Source: Narthecium ossifragum
Taxonomy: Eukaryota; Streptophyta; Magnoliopsida; Dioscoreales; Nartheciaceae
Assembly: GCA_963920575.1 (NCBI GenBank)
Contig: OY986968.1
Location: 25,798,129-25,862,128 of the forward strand
DNA length: 64,000 bases
Reading direction: 5' to 3'
The notes beneath the pieces were generated by a model that saw nothing but the letters and a program-made list of their open reading frames with translations, ran no database searches and had not been told where the DNA came from. The translations under genes were made by a program, and so were the position numbers. This document shows positions 1 to 11,830 of this stretch, piece after piece; the first letter of the stretch is position 1; each line of letters opens with the position of its first letter.

Positions 1-585
<585 letters not shown>

Positions 586-879
586 TGATCACGTCAGCAA
601 ATTCACCCAAGCTAGTCAAAATAATAAAAAAAAAGTCAAAATTGATGAATCTCTCTTTTCTCACGTCAGCAAATTCCGAGAAAACCGAAAAAAAGTCAAA
701 ATTGATAAAATTGACTGGTTTACCGTCGACTTAGTAACGACGTTAGGACGGTGGCACTAAACTGAATAGTTTTGAAAGTTAGATGTATTTTTACGTGATT
801 TTAAAAGATGAGGGTACTAAACTGCAAATCATGAAAACTACAGGGTACTAAAGTGTTGTTCGGCCTTTATCGATTATTA

Positions 880-2060
880 TTTAAAGGTCTAATAGAATAC
901 CCCCTCATTGACTTTCATGATGACTTGGGGGTACGTTCATGAGGAGCGAATGATTATGTGTGATCTTGTTTTTACGTAGCTTGAATGCTTTTGAACCCTC
1001 ATGGGATTGGTAATATTAGTTATTATATGCTCTATGCCTTATTAGAGCCTTTTATACTTTATGTAATGCTTAGTTCCTTACAATACTTCTTTATTAGCTC
1101 TCTATTGGTATATTGCATGCTATAATTGACTTGTATGATGAAATGTCATATAGAGACACCTAACCTAATTGATTGTGTAGGCGCATGTATAATTGGTTGC
1201 ATTAGAAGCATTAGGGTTAAGATGCGAGCAATGGGAGTATCGCCGATCCGGGAGTCTCGGATAGTCCGAATCTAGCCCTAGGACCGCGGTTTGGTTAGTT
1301 GAAGTGTAGGACGTGATTGTTGTCATCATATCGATTGTGCTATCCTTTGAGAGTGTTTACTATCATTTGAGGTTATTGTATAGTCGACCTTAAATCTTGT
1401 TATGTTTAGAGGTGTAGAGGTCGTGTCGGTTCTCCCGACGCCAAGTGATAAGGGTGGTTATCAATGTCCATAACTATTGTTCCTGTATGAGAGGTGTGGT
1501 TAGACGATGAGGGTTGAGAGGGCTGGAGCGGAGTGGCGATGCGTGTGCCCCCTGGCCAACCCATGTTGATCGCCCCCTTGTTTCGCTAGTGGGTGAGAAT
1601 GATCCTGGTCTTGGAGCTCTCTGGGAATCAGCGAGGCTGGTGTAAGCCTCAGGGCATGTCTTAGGCTTGGGCGGAGATATTGTTGCAATTTTCCTTCCTT
1701 TTTGTGCATCGTAGAGTAGAACCCTACTGGTATTGTTGCTCACCCTACCTGCAGTTTCCCTTCCTTTCTGTGCGACGTAGAGTAAAACCCCACTGGCATT
1801 GTTGCTTACCCTACCTGAGCTGCATCGACGATGCCGGTACCTATGCAGTTCCTTCTTCATATGGTCTTCTAAACGGTGGTGCGGCATTCTCGAGGAGATC
1901 GAAGACTTTTGAGCTTCGAGGAGTTTCTTTTACACCTTTAATTATAGTTCTAAATCATGATTATAAATTGTTCTATTCAGGAAAGAATTTGTATAGAGTT
2001 TCATTTGTCATATTTGAGAAAGTTTGCACCATTTATTAATATAATTTCGAGGAATGTAAT
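880..2060 (+). repeat. Diverged LTR-family fragment, same family as 29015-34246
   Basis: Long blocks match the outer element at 31230-34230 in the same order and orientation. Examples are GTCATATAGAGACACCTA, a block containing CTAGCCCTAGGACCG, GGTGTAGAGGTCGTGTCGG, and a CTTCCTTTCTGTGCGACGTA block. Here the sequence ACCTATGCAGTTCCTTC runs on uninterrupted where the other copy is split by a 2.2-kb solo LTR, so this copy is a natural empty site. No coding domain is recognisable. The right boundary (about 2060) is approximate. Confidence 0.6.
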
Positions 2061-2828
2061 ATTTAATTACATGTCTGCCCTTATGTTAGTTTGCTTAAAA
2101 TCATAACTGTAATTCTATCATTGTATCGAGTGGAAGACTGTACAAATCAAGTCCACTCATCATATGCATCCAGAATTTCCCTTAAGAACATAGCAAGAGA
2201 TGGATAATCATTTGTCACCTTCTAAATTGATCCTAATGAGCGCGCCTATTTTTTATTTACTATAGACATGCTCAATATGAAGGATCCAAAGCTAGTATCA
2301 TTCTCTACTTAGGTACCCAAAATATGCGGCATTTGAAGGAGTATTAGAAATGCTTGGCTTTAAGTTGTTCGCTCATAGATTGGACACCCACCTAATTCAC
2401 CACCTCCACAGGATATTAAGTTATTGAGTAAAAAAACACAGGGAGATGGTACAGCAAATATGCTAAATAAAGCACATATATTCATATGAGGTTGAATTAC
2501 CCTCAAGACACATGTTTCACTGTCAGCAAGAAATTGGATCAGAAGTCATGATGCATCTCTACTACTTTTAAGAACCAATCTAAATCAATTGAGACAGTTT
2601 CATACAGAGATAATCTTCCAGACAGAGTTAATGTTGATGCTTAGGAGGGTGGTCATTTCAGCTACCAATGAGCATGCTCAGATGTGTGCTATCTTGGCCA
2701 ATATATTGCTTTCTTACCTGAATAATTTACATTTCAGGTAATAGAACATAGCACATTGTGCTATTTTCACCCATGAAGCAAAAGTTAAGTTGTCTTATTA
2801 TAGAAACACAAAAAGGTTCTCAAGTTAC
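2061..2828. other. AT-rich stretch, no gene seen
   Basis: Low-GC sequence with no convincing coding frame. It could be intron of the minus-strand IQD-like gene that begins at 2903, or transposon remnant. I looked for the IQD second exon and for an IQ motif here on the minus strand and did not find either. Confidence 0.4.
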
Positions 2829-2903
2829 CTTTAGTTGCTTCAATCGATCTTGCTTTGTCTTCTTCCGACTAATGATGGTCTTCAGCCAATCTCCCGAACC
2901 CAT
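2829..2903 (-). CDS. First coding exon of a probable IQ-domain (IQD) protein
   Basis: The minus strand has ATG at 2903-2901 followed by 25 codons beginning MGSGDWLKTIISRKK, rich in Lys/Arg. They end at a GT donor (gtaact) just after 2829. A similar MGSGDWFKTII start is, from memory, the conserved short first exon of a plant IQD (SF16) subgroup, calmodulin-binding proteins linked to microtubules. An acceptor-like CAG lies upstream, which fits a spliced 5' UTR. The following exons, including the IQ67 domain, are not visible between here and position 1. Either the intron runs off the window or the gene was cut by the transposon-derived DNA at 1-2060. The call rests on one short exon. Confidence 0.5.
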
Positions 2904-4592
2904 GTTCCTTGATTGCAGTAGGAACTATGGGTACGGAATTTAGGTGAAACCTGAAAGACGAATATAGTTGCAAATACAAATTGCTTCAGAAATGCTAAAG
3001 TTAACTCATTTACATTAGCATGTTAGCAATTCAACAACGGTGTCAAAGTATGATAAGACTTGAAAGAATGAGAAAGCATGCTCTGTGTGAGGCTAAAGTT
3101 TACAGGTTAATCGGTGATTCACAGAGAACAGGAAAAAGGCAAATTGCCAAAACAGAAATCTAATTGTAGGGGGAGACAACTAGATTATCACAATGACTAT
3201 ACATAGAACTTTAAATATCAACCTCAAAGCATGTGTTTGAACTAAAACATTTCCTTGCTTCTTTCATCTGAAACATTTTGGCCAAATGAACTAAACCAAT
3301 ATAAATTTCCCCGTAAAGTTGGTTAATGGGGATCAGAAAACAAGGCACAAAATCCTATAGTCAAGAAACGGTGACAACCATGGCGATCAATAATAGCCTT
3401 CATATAAATTAGTAAGTTGAAATAATACATGATTTCCTTTTAGTTTGACTATAATGAATTCAAACTAATCTGTAAGAACAACTACACATAATCTGTAAGA
3501 ACGACTACACATAATCTTTCCTTATGTAATGAGCAACTCTAATTTCCTGTGGTTATAAAGCAGGAGTTTGAAATATTCCATACATGCAAGGTCCCACTTT
3601 CCTCAGGAAAGGATTGGACGTTTGTAAATGGTGATCAGTTTAGTTCACAGATTTTGAAAACAAGTCTATTGAGTGGTGACAAATATAACTGAGGTCCATT
3701 TTGTACCTTGTGAACTGAAAACTTTCAATTAGATGAAAATGGTAGTGTTTCTGACTCGATCTAAATGCGGGCTCAAATACTGTGTTTCAGTTTCGGTTTT
3801 CAATTGCACAAAACATGCTGTACAAAACGTATATCAAGTCATCTAGAACCTTCAGCAGACTTGAGGTTTCAATATATTGGTATATCAGCTTCTCTAGAAC
3901 AGATCAACTCATCCACATTTTGATCCCTTTCTTAGAGATTTTTTAACCAATTATCCTACAACATTTGGATAGCACTAATTTGAAAATATATGTACTTAGG
4001 TATCTAACTAAACTTACATCATACCGCATGCGGTGCTCAAATCTCCTGGTACTCATAGTGTAGCATGGAGTCAAAAAGAATAAAGAACAGGCAATGCCCC
4101 ATTACTTATTAAACGAAATCCCATTGCAAATAAAGTGAACATCCAGCAAGAAATAACAATCAAGAAAATCCACGTCTAAAACACAATCTGCCAATATCAC
4201 ATGATGATTGAACTCTGTGATCAGTTCTTGACAAGGAATAGCTTCATCTCAATATAAGATGCAGCTATGAATGCATTAAGACACAAACTCATTGAGCCAC
4301 AAAATCCATCCTAATGAGATCATACACCAAAAAAGCACTTGGAGACACAAACCCAATTTCAAATTCATTAGAAAATCTCAACAGCCGAACAATAACCAAT
4401 GATTCAAGAAGTGCAACATTTGCGCAACGTATGAATCAGCAATATTACCCACAAAACCTCAGATGATGAAAACTTCGGAACTTCCAAAGATCACAATAAA
4501 CCCCAACAATAGTAATCTTGAAGTACGAATAAAGAAATCAAATTCAGTTTTGGAAAAAGAAAAGGGGTTAACAGCATATAATCCCTACTAAC
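2904..4592. other. AT-rich intergenic or 5'-intron sequence
   Basis: No convincing coding frame. If the GC-rich segment at 4593-4733 is the 5' exon of the IQD-like transcript, this is its leader intron. It includes a short direct repeat around AATCTGTAAGAAC at about 3470-3505. Confidence 0.4.
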
Positions 4593-4733
4593 CTATGATC
4601 AAACCCTTCAGCAGAATGAATCCGAGCAGGAGACGCTTGTCTTCCAAATGGCGGTTTAGGGAGGGAGTTTGGTGGCGGGTGGGTTTCAGAAAGGGTCAGG
4701 GTGGCAGGAGAAAGAAGCCACCAAGAAGAAGCC
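4593..4733 (-). other. Possible 5' exon upstream of the IQD-like exon
   Basis: A GC-rich island in AT-rich DNA. On the minus strand it has an ATG at 4733, a 47-codon open frame starting MASSWWLLSP, and a good donor (GATCATAG|gttagta). Splicing to the acceptor just upstream of 2903 would make it a 5' UTR exon with an upstream ORF. Alternatively it could be the first exon of an unrelated gene. I see no family match. Confidence 0.3.
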
Positions 4734-5286
4734 ATATAGATTGTGAAGACTATAAGGGTGATATGGGCACACCATTGGGCCAGCATGTCTCCTATTCTTT
4801 ACCCTTCTCCTCATCCTATGGGCATTTGTCTCTCTTCTTTCTCTCTCACCAACTGTTGGGGTTCTCTCTTCAAACATAGTTCCAATCCACCCTCTCTAGT
4901 AGATTTCCTCCTCCTCAAAAGCATCAAAAGGAAAAAAGAAGATCCCATCATGTATGCAGCCCAACAACCCCAATCATTGCTCAAGATGGTGTTGCTGAGT
5001 TATAGAACCCAACCAGGACCACAGCGACAGGGAAACCACCACCCTGCTGGATTTTATGGGCTGGAAAGAGATTGGCCTCCCTCCCTTTCCCTTTATTTTT
5101 TAACTCTTTTCCATGTTCATGAGCGTACTTCTGTTTTTCAATGTGTGGAAGCATGTCTTCCATTTACTTCGGGATTATGGCCAAATATTTTTTGTTTTTT
5201 TTATACAAAATATGATCTTTGATTACAATCTAATTACCATACCTTATCTTGGTGTAATCATGTTCTTTGTTGTCATCTATATCTTC

Positions 5287-5321
5287 ACTAGTGGGGCCCT
5301 GTCACTTAGCAGGTAACACCC
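5287..5321 (-). repeat. Terminus of a short interspersed repeat family (copy 1)
   Basis: ACTAGTGGGGCCCTGTCAC followed by TTAGCAGGTAACACCC. It is the inverted counterpart of 28295-28329 and 55644-55676. The shared architecture is a GGTTACCCTG box, about 8 bp, an AGGG box, then a terminal TAGT. The body to the right (to about 5400) is pyrimidine-rich, as the flank of the other copies is purine-rich. Probably a non-autonomous DNA element terminus; class not determined. Confidence 0.4.
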
Positions 5322-5979
5322 ATCAACTTTCTCATTAACCATTAACCACTCACAACCCTCTCTTCTTTATTAACCATCTCCCTCACTAAAAACTCCACCT
5401 CAATCAAATATTAACTTATAACTATGTTGTTATATAAGTATTGATAACTGATTTTATAAGCAAAAGAAAACAGTCTACACATTGATTATAAGTTGAACCT
5501 TTAGTAAAAAGAAAAAGATTAACAGCTGCGGTTAACCTGTCTTGAGATGAGATGTTTTAAACCGAATAGATACTTGACTGGGACTTACTTTTGCACAAAA
5601 GAAGATGAGTACAACACACTCGAGAATGCTGTCGCACCTTCAGAATGAAGTGCTATTCCCACCTTTTCAGCATATCGCTCATGAGACGATAGCTCATGCA
5701 TTCTTTGGCTGCCCGTTTGCGCGAAGGGTGGCGCAGATTGCCTTTGCCAGGGAAGGCTTGCCTCTTCCAAAATGGGATTCTGATAGCCTACTATAGCTCA
5801 TTTTGGCATCTTCCTCTCGAGATGAATGCAAGACGACGAAGTCCTTACTGTGCTATGGAGCTTGGCTTGTTTGGAAGGACCGAAATGAGCTTGTGTTTAA
5901 TGGCAATGGAGGTACGGCTGAAGCTGTGGCTTGTAAGGTTCGGAGGCAAGCAATGGAGTTCCTGAAACGTAAGTCCAAG

Positions 5980-6412
5980 TAGGGGTGAGCAAAACCGAAC
6001 CGAATTTTTAGAACCGAATCGAACAATTCGGTTCGGTTTCTCGGTAAATTCGGTTCGGTTCGGTTTTTTTTTGTCAAAAATTCGGTATTCGGTTCGGTTT
6101 CGGTTTTTATTTTTAAAATTCGGTAAATACCGAAATACCAAAATTTTTAAAATTATATAGCTTATTTCGGTTCGGTTTTATATTGTAAGTAAAAAAATTT
6201 CGATATTTCGGTTTTTTCGATTCGGTTCAGTTTTTTCATGAATTCGGTTCGGTTCGGTTTTTAAATTAGTGTACCGAATTAATTCGGTTCGATTCGGTTC
6301 GATTTTATGCCCTAATTCGGTTCGGTTCGGTTTTTAAAATCATGGAATTTCGGTAATTCGATAATTCGGTATTCGGTAATTCGGTTCGGTTTTTACCAAA
6401 TTCTCAGCCTTA
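5980..6412. mobile_element. hAT-like MITE rich in TTCGGTTCGG, inserted in the LINE
   Basis: The 8-bp duplication AGTCCAAG flanks it at 5972-5979 and 6413-6420, the size typical of hAT elements. Its ends are imperfect inverted repeats, TAGGGGTGAGCA and TAAGGCTGAGAA (9 of 12 match). The body is made of dozens of GGTTCGGTT/AACCGAACC words on both strands. Removing it restores continuity of the LINE coding region, so it inserted after the LINE. Confidence 0.75.
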
Positions 6413-6450
6413 AGTCCAAGGAGGAAAGGCCAGCACGAGGGAGGACTGGT

Positions 6451-6855
6451 TTGCATGTAATACAGACTGATGCATCTTTTGACAGGTTCTCCGGCTTAGC
6501 TGGAATTGGGGTGATTGGCCTGGGAGATTCTGATGCACCCGCGTGGATGGTGGGACTACATGTCGTTGCATATTCCCCTCTTGAAGGCGAGATGGAGGGT
6601 GTGACTACTGCGCTAAGGGAGGCTCGTGCAAGGGGGCTATCTAGACTTGTGGTGGAATCTAATTCATTGGCAACAATTCAGATCCTAAACGGATCTCGAC
6701 TGTGGCCTAAGGAGGTTGAGGGGCTGGCTAAGCAGATCTGGCTCCTAGTCTTGGGTTTTGATTCGGTACTATTCCTCCATATTCCAAGGTTTTACAATAT
6801 TAGAGCAGATCAGGTCGCTCGTTTTTGTCGCATCTCTAGGAAAGATTTTGTTTAG
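6451..6855 (+). pseudogene. RNase H domain of the truncated LINE
   Basis: A 134-residue frame from 6451 shows the RNase H fold signature of plant LINEs (RVT_3 type). It has TDASFD (first acidic residue), SPLEGEMEG (catalytic Glu helix), LVVESNSLA, where the usual Asp of ESDS has become Asn, and NIRADQVAR near the C-terminus. RNase H removes the RNA strand during target-primed reverse transcription. With the catalytic Asp changed and no upstream RT, this is a decayed remnant. The frame ends in TAG about 70 bp before the poly(A). Confidence 0.75.
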
Positions 6856-7274
6856 TCCATTGAGGATGGACCAGATGCCCTACTGGGCAGTTTGTAGTCT
6901 GTAACCTAGCCTTGTGCTCAACTCTTCAAAAAAAAAAAAAAAAAAATGTGCACTTTAAAATCTCAGTGATGTAGTTTAGTTTGGGTCATGATAGCACGAC
7001 CTGATTTTTTTAAATTCAAGTTGCTTAGATTCGTGCAGATCCAATTATAGGTCACCCAACTTGGATTTGGCCCGGATTTTTAAGTCAACTAAATAGGGCT
7101 TAACCAAACCGCATCTACTTGGGTCTGTGAACCACATGGTTTGAGCCATAAGGCCTAATGAGTGGCGTGACCACGTCACTTAGTGAGAGCTGATGGGTGT
7201 TCGGGACTCCCCAGCTGATCCTTTTCCATCGGCACGGTTGCTTCATAGGCTAGACAAGTATCCTACCAAAACCA

Positions 7275-9312
7275 GGATTCGGGGCGTTCAATGGCCTATT
7301 GCACGCTTTGAAAAAGGAAATCCTGACCGTGGATTGCTATCAACTTAACTGATTGCAATCAACTTAACAACAATGGCTAGGATTCCATCGTGGTAAAAAA
7401 AACGAACGACTGGAGGGTCCCTCCATGTTTTTGCCCCGCGAAATGAGCCTTACTCTCCCCTCTCGCCGCCTTCTCTCCCCGGCTCGCCCCTCCGATGCCT
7501 CTCCAGCAACATCTTCGGTGTTCCCTTCAAGCATATTGCGCACAATATGCGCCGCCCAATATGGCTTCTCTCCTTCTCCAAGCAATGGGAATTCCCCATC
7601 CTGAACTCCATTAGTGTTAAGGACCTGGCAGGCCATGGAGGCGATGGCGGCTTCCGAGAAGGGGTCACGACGTTGGAGGACTGCGTCGAGGGATCCAGCA
7701 TCGACGCACTCGAGGAGGAGGGCCTGAGCGTCACAGGAGGTGGAGGTGATGGTGTCGTGGAGTTGGAGGATTGCCGGGGTGATCGGTGCGGCGGAGGATC
7801 ACGATTTCCTCCCAGTGGCTGCGAGCAGAAGCTATTGTGCCAGTGGGGTGGGGGAGTATGACGGCGAAAATGGCATCGTTCGGCAGTGGCGGACCTGGTA
7901 GACCGTGCCGCCTTTGACGCTGCCAAGGACAAGGAGGTGCTCAAAGTCCGACACATGTGGCTCAGTTCGGTGCCGGAGCCACAACCGCCACCGGAAAACA
8001 CCACATGAAGTCGACACCTCTGGCTGCAGGGGGAAGGAGAGGTGGTGGTGGAACTCTCCGGCAAATTTCTCTCGACGCCGATGAATGAGGAGAGAAGGCA
8101 GCAAGAGAGGAGATAGCGTTTATCTCGCCATTCAATTTATCGAGGTGAAAATGTGGTGGGACCCCAAGCCGTTCTCTCTTTTACCACGTTGAAATCCTAG
8201 CTATTGTTGTTAAGTAAGATTTTTGCATTCCAGTACCATGTATTTTCTCAAAATTGTATTTTGATATCACCGGGTTTGGAATTTACAATTCGATACCACT
8301 AAGTTATAATATCATAGCAAGATGATCCGAGCCCCCCAACGGCATTATGTGACATGATGGTAAACCGGTCACTTGACACGCACATGACCACCATCAGTCC
8401 ATTTACACGCCGTTAGCATCCCTTTCTCGTGGTCGCCGCAAAGCTTTTCACGGTCGACGAGGCGGATGTCGACATGCATGCGAGGCGGATGTCACCATGC
8501 ATGCGAGACGGATGTCGCCGTGCATGTGAGGGGTCATGTGCACGCAAGTTGGTGGTGTCGACGGTCGTTGGGGGAACTCGACGCCACTCCGACTACATCA
8601 TTGACGCCTTCGAGAGCTACAAGCAGCATGCCGGCGACGTCTCGGTACGATGCCTTAGAGAATAGATGAGGGGGAAGAAAGGGGAGGGGGAGAAATAAAG
8701 AAATGAAAAGAGAGATATGGGAGGAGAAGAAAGAAGAAAAAGAAAGAAGGAGGGAGATCATGAGAGGAAGAGAGAGACTGGGAAGAAAACAGAGGAGGGG
8801 GGAGAAAGGTTTGGGGGAGAAACAAAGGAAAGAAAAGAGAGATAGAGAGGAGAATAAAGAAGAAGAAGAAAGAAAGAAGAAGAAGAAGAAAGGAGAGCAT
8901 GAGAGGAAGAGAAACACGGGAACAAAACAGAGGAGGGGGAAAAAGGGCCGCCTCCTTCTCCGCCACCGCCTTCCCCGTCGCTGACATTTTCACACATCTC
9001 TCTTTCTCTCTCTTTTCTCTATTATCACGTTAGTAAACACGTAAGTAAACCGGTCAAAATGAGTGAAAATAAGTCCAAATTATACATATGTATATCGTCA
9101 AATTAATGTAACGGCGTCGGTGGATCTGTATTAAAGTATATAAATGTATAAATTAGATGCATCAAATTGTAAATTCCAAATCCGACAATATTAAAGTGCA
9201 TTTATGAAAAAGTACATGATACCGGAATAAAAAAATCCCTTCTCAAGTTGATAGCAGGATTTCCCAATCGTAGAGTGCGCAATGGCTTTAGCTATTGACG
9301 TCCCCCGAATCC
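7275..9312. mobile_element. Mutator-like element with nested inverted repeats
   Basis: A perfect 10-bp TSD, ACCAAAACCA, lies at 7265-7274 and 9313-9322. The ends are inverted repeats beginning GGATTCGGGG. The second ATL copy has the uninterrupted site TATCCTACCTAAACCGG near 25830. Inside are two further inverted-repeat units: 7362-8215 (ends ACTTAACAACAATRGCTAGG, about 90 bp) and about 8216-9245 (ends like ATTTTTGCATTCCAGTACCA). The second is the more diverged. GC-rich coding-like stretches occur (7450-8060, 8430-8660), but I cannot assign them to a known protein. No transposase is present, so the element is non-autonomous and possibly nested. Confidence 0.75.
8640..8945 (+). repeat. 300-bp purine-rich tract with an internal duplication
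   Basis: The plus strand is almost pure A/G. A block containing CATGAGAGGAAGAGA then ACAGAGGAGG occurs at about 8759-8797 and again, diverged, at about 8900-8940, so the tract grew by duplication of a roughly 140-bp unit. Long mirror-like purine tracts can form triplexes. It lies within the MULE at 7275-9312. Confidence 0.6.
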
Positions 9313-9322
9313 ACCAAAACCA

Positions 9323-9893
9323 GGGGTCTGTGCGGGATTTCCTGCAGATCCTGTAACACCAAACACTGAGAACTCTCATTATGGACGTGTCAAGCAAGTG
9401 CCGTCCTTGAGCATTGCTTACGTGGCGAATATAGAACTCAAAGCTACGGTGCTGCTATTGATGTGTTAATATGTGTTAATATATACCTTATCACTAGTCG
9501 TGCGATGCAAGTCACATAACACCGCGTCGACGGCGGCAACTTGCCAAGCTGTTGTGTCGTTGACGCGAGCAATTCTTAGCCGACTTGTAAAAATCTCGAT
9601 TATAATACACTCTCATGTAATTTCCTTGATATTACTACTAGATTTCGCCCATATTTGACCACAAACTATTGGCCACGACTTCAAGAATGCATGAAGTCTT
9701 ATCGGATTTAGGTTTAGTCACTAAGGGCACAATTGTTAGATCATTGCGGTGCTCCTAGTTTTTAAAGTCAATGAATGAATGAATAAAGAAGCAGCACAAG
9801 CAATCTGCGTGTATGGTTACTCTCTATCAAAAACATCAGCTCATCACTCTTAACACAGACCCTCTAGGGAGGGAGCGAGAGAGAGAGATAGAG
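9323..9893 (+). promoter_or_regulatory. Proximal upstream region of the first ATL gene
   Basis: Diverged blocks are shared with 25840-26710 upstream of the second copy: AACACCAAACACTGA, ATGGACGTGTCAAGCAAG, CTTACGTGGC, and CGGCAACTTGCCA. These are candidates for retained promoter elements. A GA-rich leader (GGGAGCGAGAGAGAGAGAT) precedes the chosen start codon. A definite TATA box was not assigned. Confidence 0.45.
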
Positions 9894-10580
9894 ATGTCCA
9901 GTTCCACCGTGTCTAACAGTGGATGGGTCTCCACAGCCGACCAGCTGGCGCAGAACTCCACCATGCAGAAGCCGAGCCATGGCCTCCACGGCAGTACACG
10001 CAGCCTCTTCCTCGTCTTCATGTTCGCCATCCTCGTCCTCCTCTACTTCTACGTTAAATACTTCCTCACACGCCGCTACTCCAACCGCCGGTTTCTCTTC
10101 AGGACCGCCACCGCCAACCAGGCACCGAGAACTGGTCTCGATCCATCAGTCATCGCCGCAATGGCCACCATCCCTTACAAGAGAAACGCCGCTGCCATGA
10201 ATTCCGATTCTAAGGATGGATCGGCGGAGTGCGCGGTGTGTCTTAGTCTACTCGAGGAGGAGGAGATGGTGAAGGTTTTGCCCAACTGCAAGCATGTGTT
10301 TCACGTCGGATGCATCGACATGTGGCTGCACACTCACGCTACGTGTCCGGTGTGTCGCACCGACGTCAAGGCTAAGGCGCCGATGGATGTCGCCCTGCAG
10401 CCATCGGCGACGATCGCTGGTGGGGCAGAGGGATCGACGTCGCAGCTGTCGAAGGAGGACGGTGCGACATCATCATCTTCCTGGCTGAGCTCATCCTTCC
10501 GGTGGATGTTGATCGGAGAAATTTCAGGAAGAAGGGTTCAACCAGATGTCGGAGTACCGGAAGAACTCCAAAGAGTGTAG
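9894..10580 (+). CDS. ATL-type RING-H2 E3 ubiquitin ligase, tandem copy 1
   Basis: Intronless, 228 aa from the ATG at 9894, which was chosen because similarity to copy 2 begins there; an in-frame ATG at 9813 has no match. Layout: a Ser/Thr-rich N-terminus, one transmembrane helix at about 37-57, a basic patch, a GLD motif at 81-83, and a RING-H2 domain with Cys113, Cys116, Cys132, His134, His137, Cys140, Cys151 and Cys154. The tail is low-complexity and ends EELQRV, identical in copy 2. ATL proteins are membrane-bound E3 ligases that pass ubiquitin from E2 to substrates, often in defence or carbon/nitrogen responses. The substrate here is unknown. The whole zinc-binding set is present, so the gene looks functional. 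Confidence 0.92.
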   Translation: MSSSTVSNSGWVSTADQLAQNSTMQKPSHGLHGSTRSLFLVFMFAILVLLYFYVKYFLTRRYSNRRFLFRTATANQAPRTGLDPSVIAAMATIPYKRNAAAMNSDSKDGSAECAVCLSLLEEEEMVKVLPNCKHVFHVGCIDMWLHTHATCPVCRTDVKAKAPMDVALQPSATIAGGAEGSTSQLSKEDGATSSSSWLSSSFRWMLIGEISGRRVQPDVGVPEELQRV

Positions 10581-10864
10581 TGATTGATGATCAATCGTTG
10601 CTAAATGTAAGTGAACATATCCTAATTAAGATGTCTTTCGTTTCGTTGTTGAAGTTTTGACTTTTTCATAGCTAAAGTAACGTTTCAAATCAAAATCGAT
10701 CCTTGACTCATAATACGTTCAGCATGAAGAGTTTATTCGCACTATTCTCATCTCCCTCGTGTCCACATGTGCAAACTTAGGATGCACTTCGGGTCATTCT
10801 AGGCACGAGTCTGATTTCGGAAGTCAATTTGTCTACATCCGACCAGATTCAATTGTAGGTAAAC
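10581..10864. other. Spacer between ATL copy 1 and the retrotransposon
   Basis: 3' UTR and AT-rich spacer of copy 1, then the beginning of duplication unit 2 (from about 10790). It ends with the 5-bp target site TAAAC at 10860-10864. Confidence 0.6.
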
Positions 10865-11586
10865 TGTTAAAGAGGAAATCCGACCGTTGACCGGTCAAAT
10901 AGTCAAAGTCAAAATCCTATTCCACACTTAAGTATCAAACGATTGCAGTTTGGTTCTACTCTTTCAAATTAATGAACCAGAGATGTCAAGTAATATGGAA
11001 ATCTAGATTAGACCTAATTAAATAATCTAATTATCAAGATTAACTTAAGAAAAGCTTCAAGTTATCTAAAACTACGAAATTAAATAAAGCATAAAGATCA
11101 ACTTAAATTACTGAATCTAAGAAATGCATTTAAATCTATGGATTAACTTAATCTAAGAAAGCAATAACTTACTCTAATGGAAAACAGTAAAGAAAACTGT
11201 AAGAAAAGCAATAAAAGGACTAATTAAACCTAAAATTAATCTTAAAATACTCCTATGATCATGAATAACGAAAACAGTAATCAAAAGACTAATTTAATCT
11301 TAATTATAACTAATTTAACTTAGTTGAACTATGGAAAAGAAACAGACAGAAAAACAAGAACGGAAACTAACCCATTAATCTAAAACTACAAAAACAGAAA
11401 TAAAAGAAGAGAAGACGACTAAAACAACTACATTATTGAAATTATACTAAGAAAGCAATAAGAGACGCCATTAATCAAACTGAAAGCTTTATTAATCAAC
11501 TTACAGGTACAAAAGAAACGAAAGCCATGCTTATGAGCAGGTTACAGATTGTCGGGGGGGGGGGGGTTTACAGTGGAGAAGAGAAG

Positions 11587-11595
11587 CTATTTATA
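11587..11595 (-). promoter_or_regulatory. TATA box in the 3' LTR
   Basis: TATAAATAG on the minus strand, a near-perfect plant TATA box. The identical box sits in the other LTR at 25054-25062. Confidence 0.7.
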
Positions 11596-11830
11596 CTAAG
11601 GAACAGAATAACTGCTCCCGCCTTGAGGGTTGATGGCGTGAAAGGAGGAGATCGTGTGCGAACTGCTCCGTAACAGCTTCTCCCACGTTCGTGTCTGGTT
11701 TGGAGAGTACACGTGGTTGATTCTCGTTCATTGCATACGTCATGATTATGCTGGCTTACTTATCGTTTCTTGTCCACGTCATACCTGCATGTGTTTTTTA
11801 ACCATATTTGGCACACGTGTTAATTGCTTT

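Larger units (their letters stand above)
5600..6946 (+). mobile_element. 5'-truncated LINE (L1-type) 3' end
   Basis: From about 5605 the plus strand encodes, in drifting frames, a tail of the reverse-transcriptase zinc-binding domain (motif HAFFGCPFARRVAQIAF) and a WKDRNELVFNGNGG-type linker. After an inserted MITE (5980-6412) an RNase H domain follows. The unit ends CTAGCCTTGTGCTCAACTC plus a 19-bp poly(A) run at 6928-6946. This is the standard layout of plant L1-clade LINEs that carry an RNase H. The endonuclease and RT core are missing through 5' truncation. No TSD was found, because the left boundary is blurred. Confidence 0.75.
6980..10580 (+). repeat. Tandem duplication unit 1 (upstream region plus ATL gene)
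   Basis: The unit opens GGGTCATGATAGCACGACCTG with CAATTATAGGT about 55 bp on. Diverged matches reappear at 10790-10860 (GGGTCATTCTAGGCACGA, CAATTGTAGGT). The upstream blocks GGCTTAACCAAACCG, CACATGGTTTGAGCC and GAGAGCTGATGGGTGTT recur at 25640-25790. The RING-H2 genes close each unit. The MULE at 7275-9312 is an addition unique to this unit. Confidence 0.75.
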
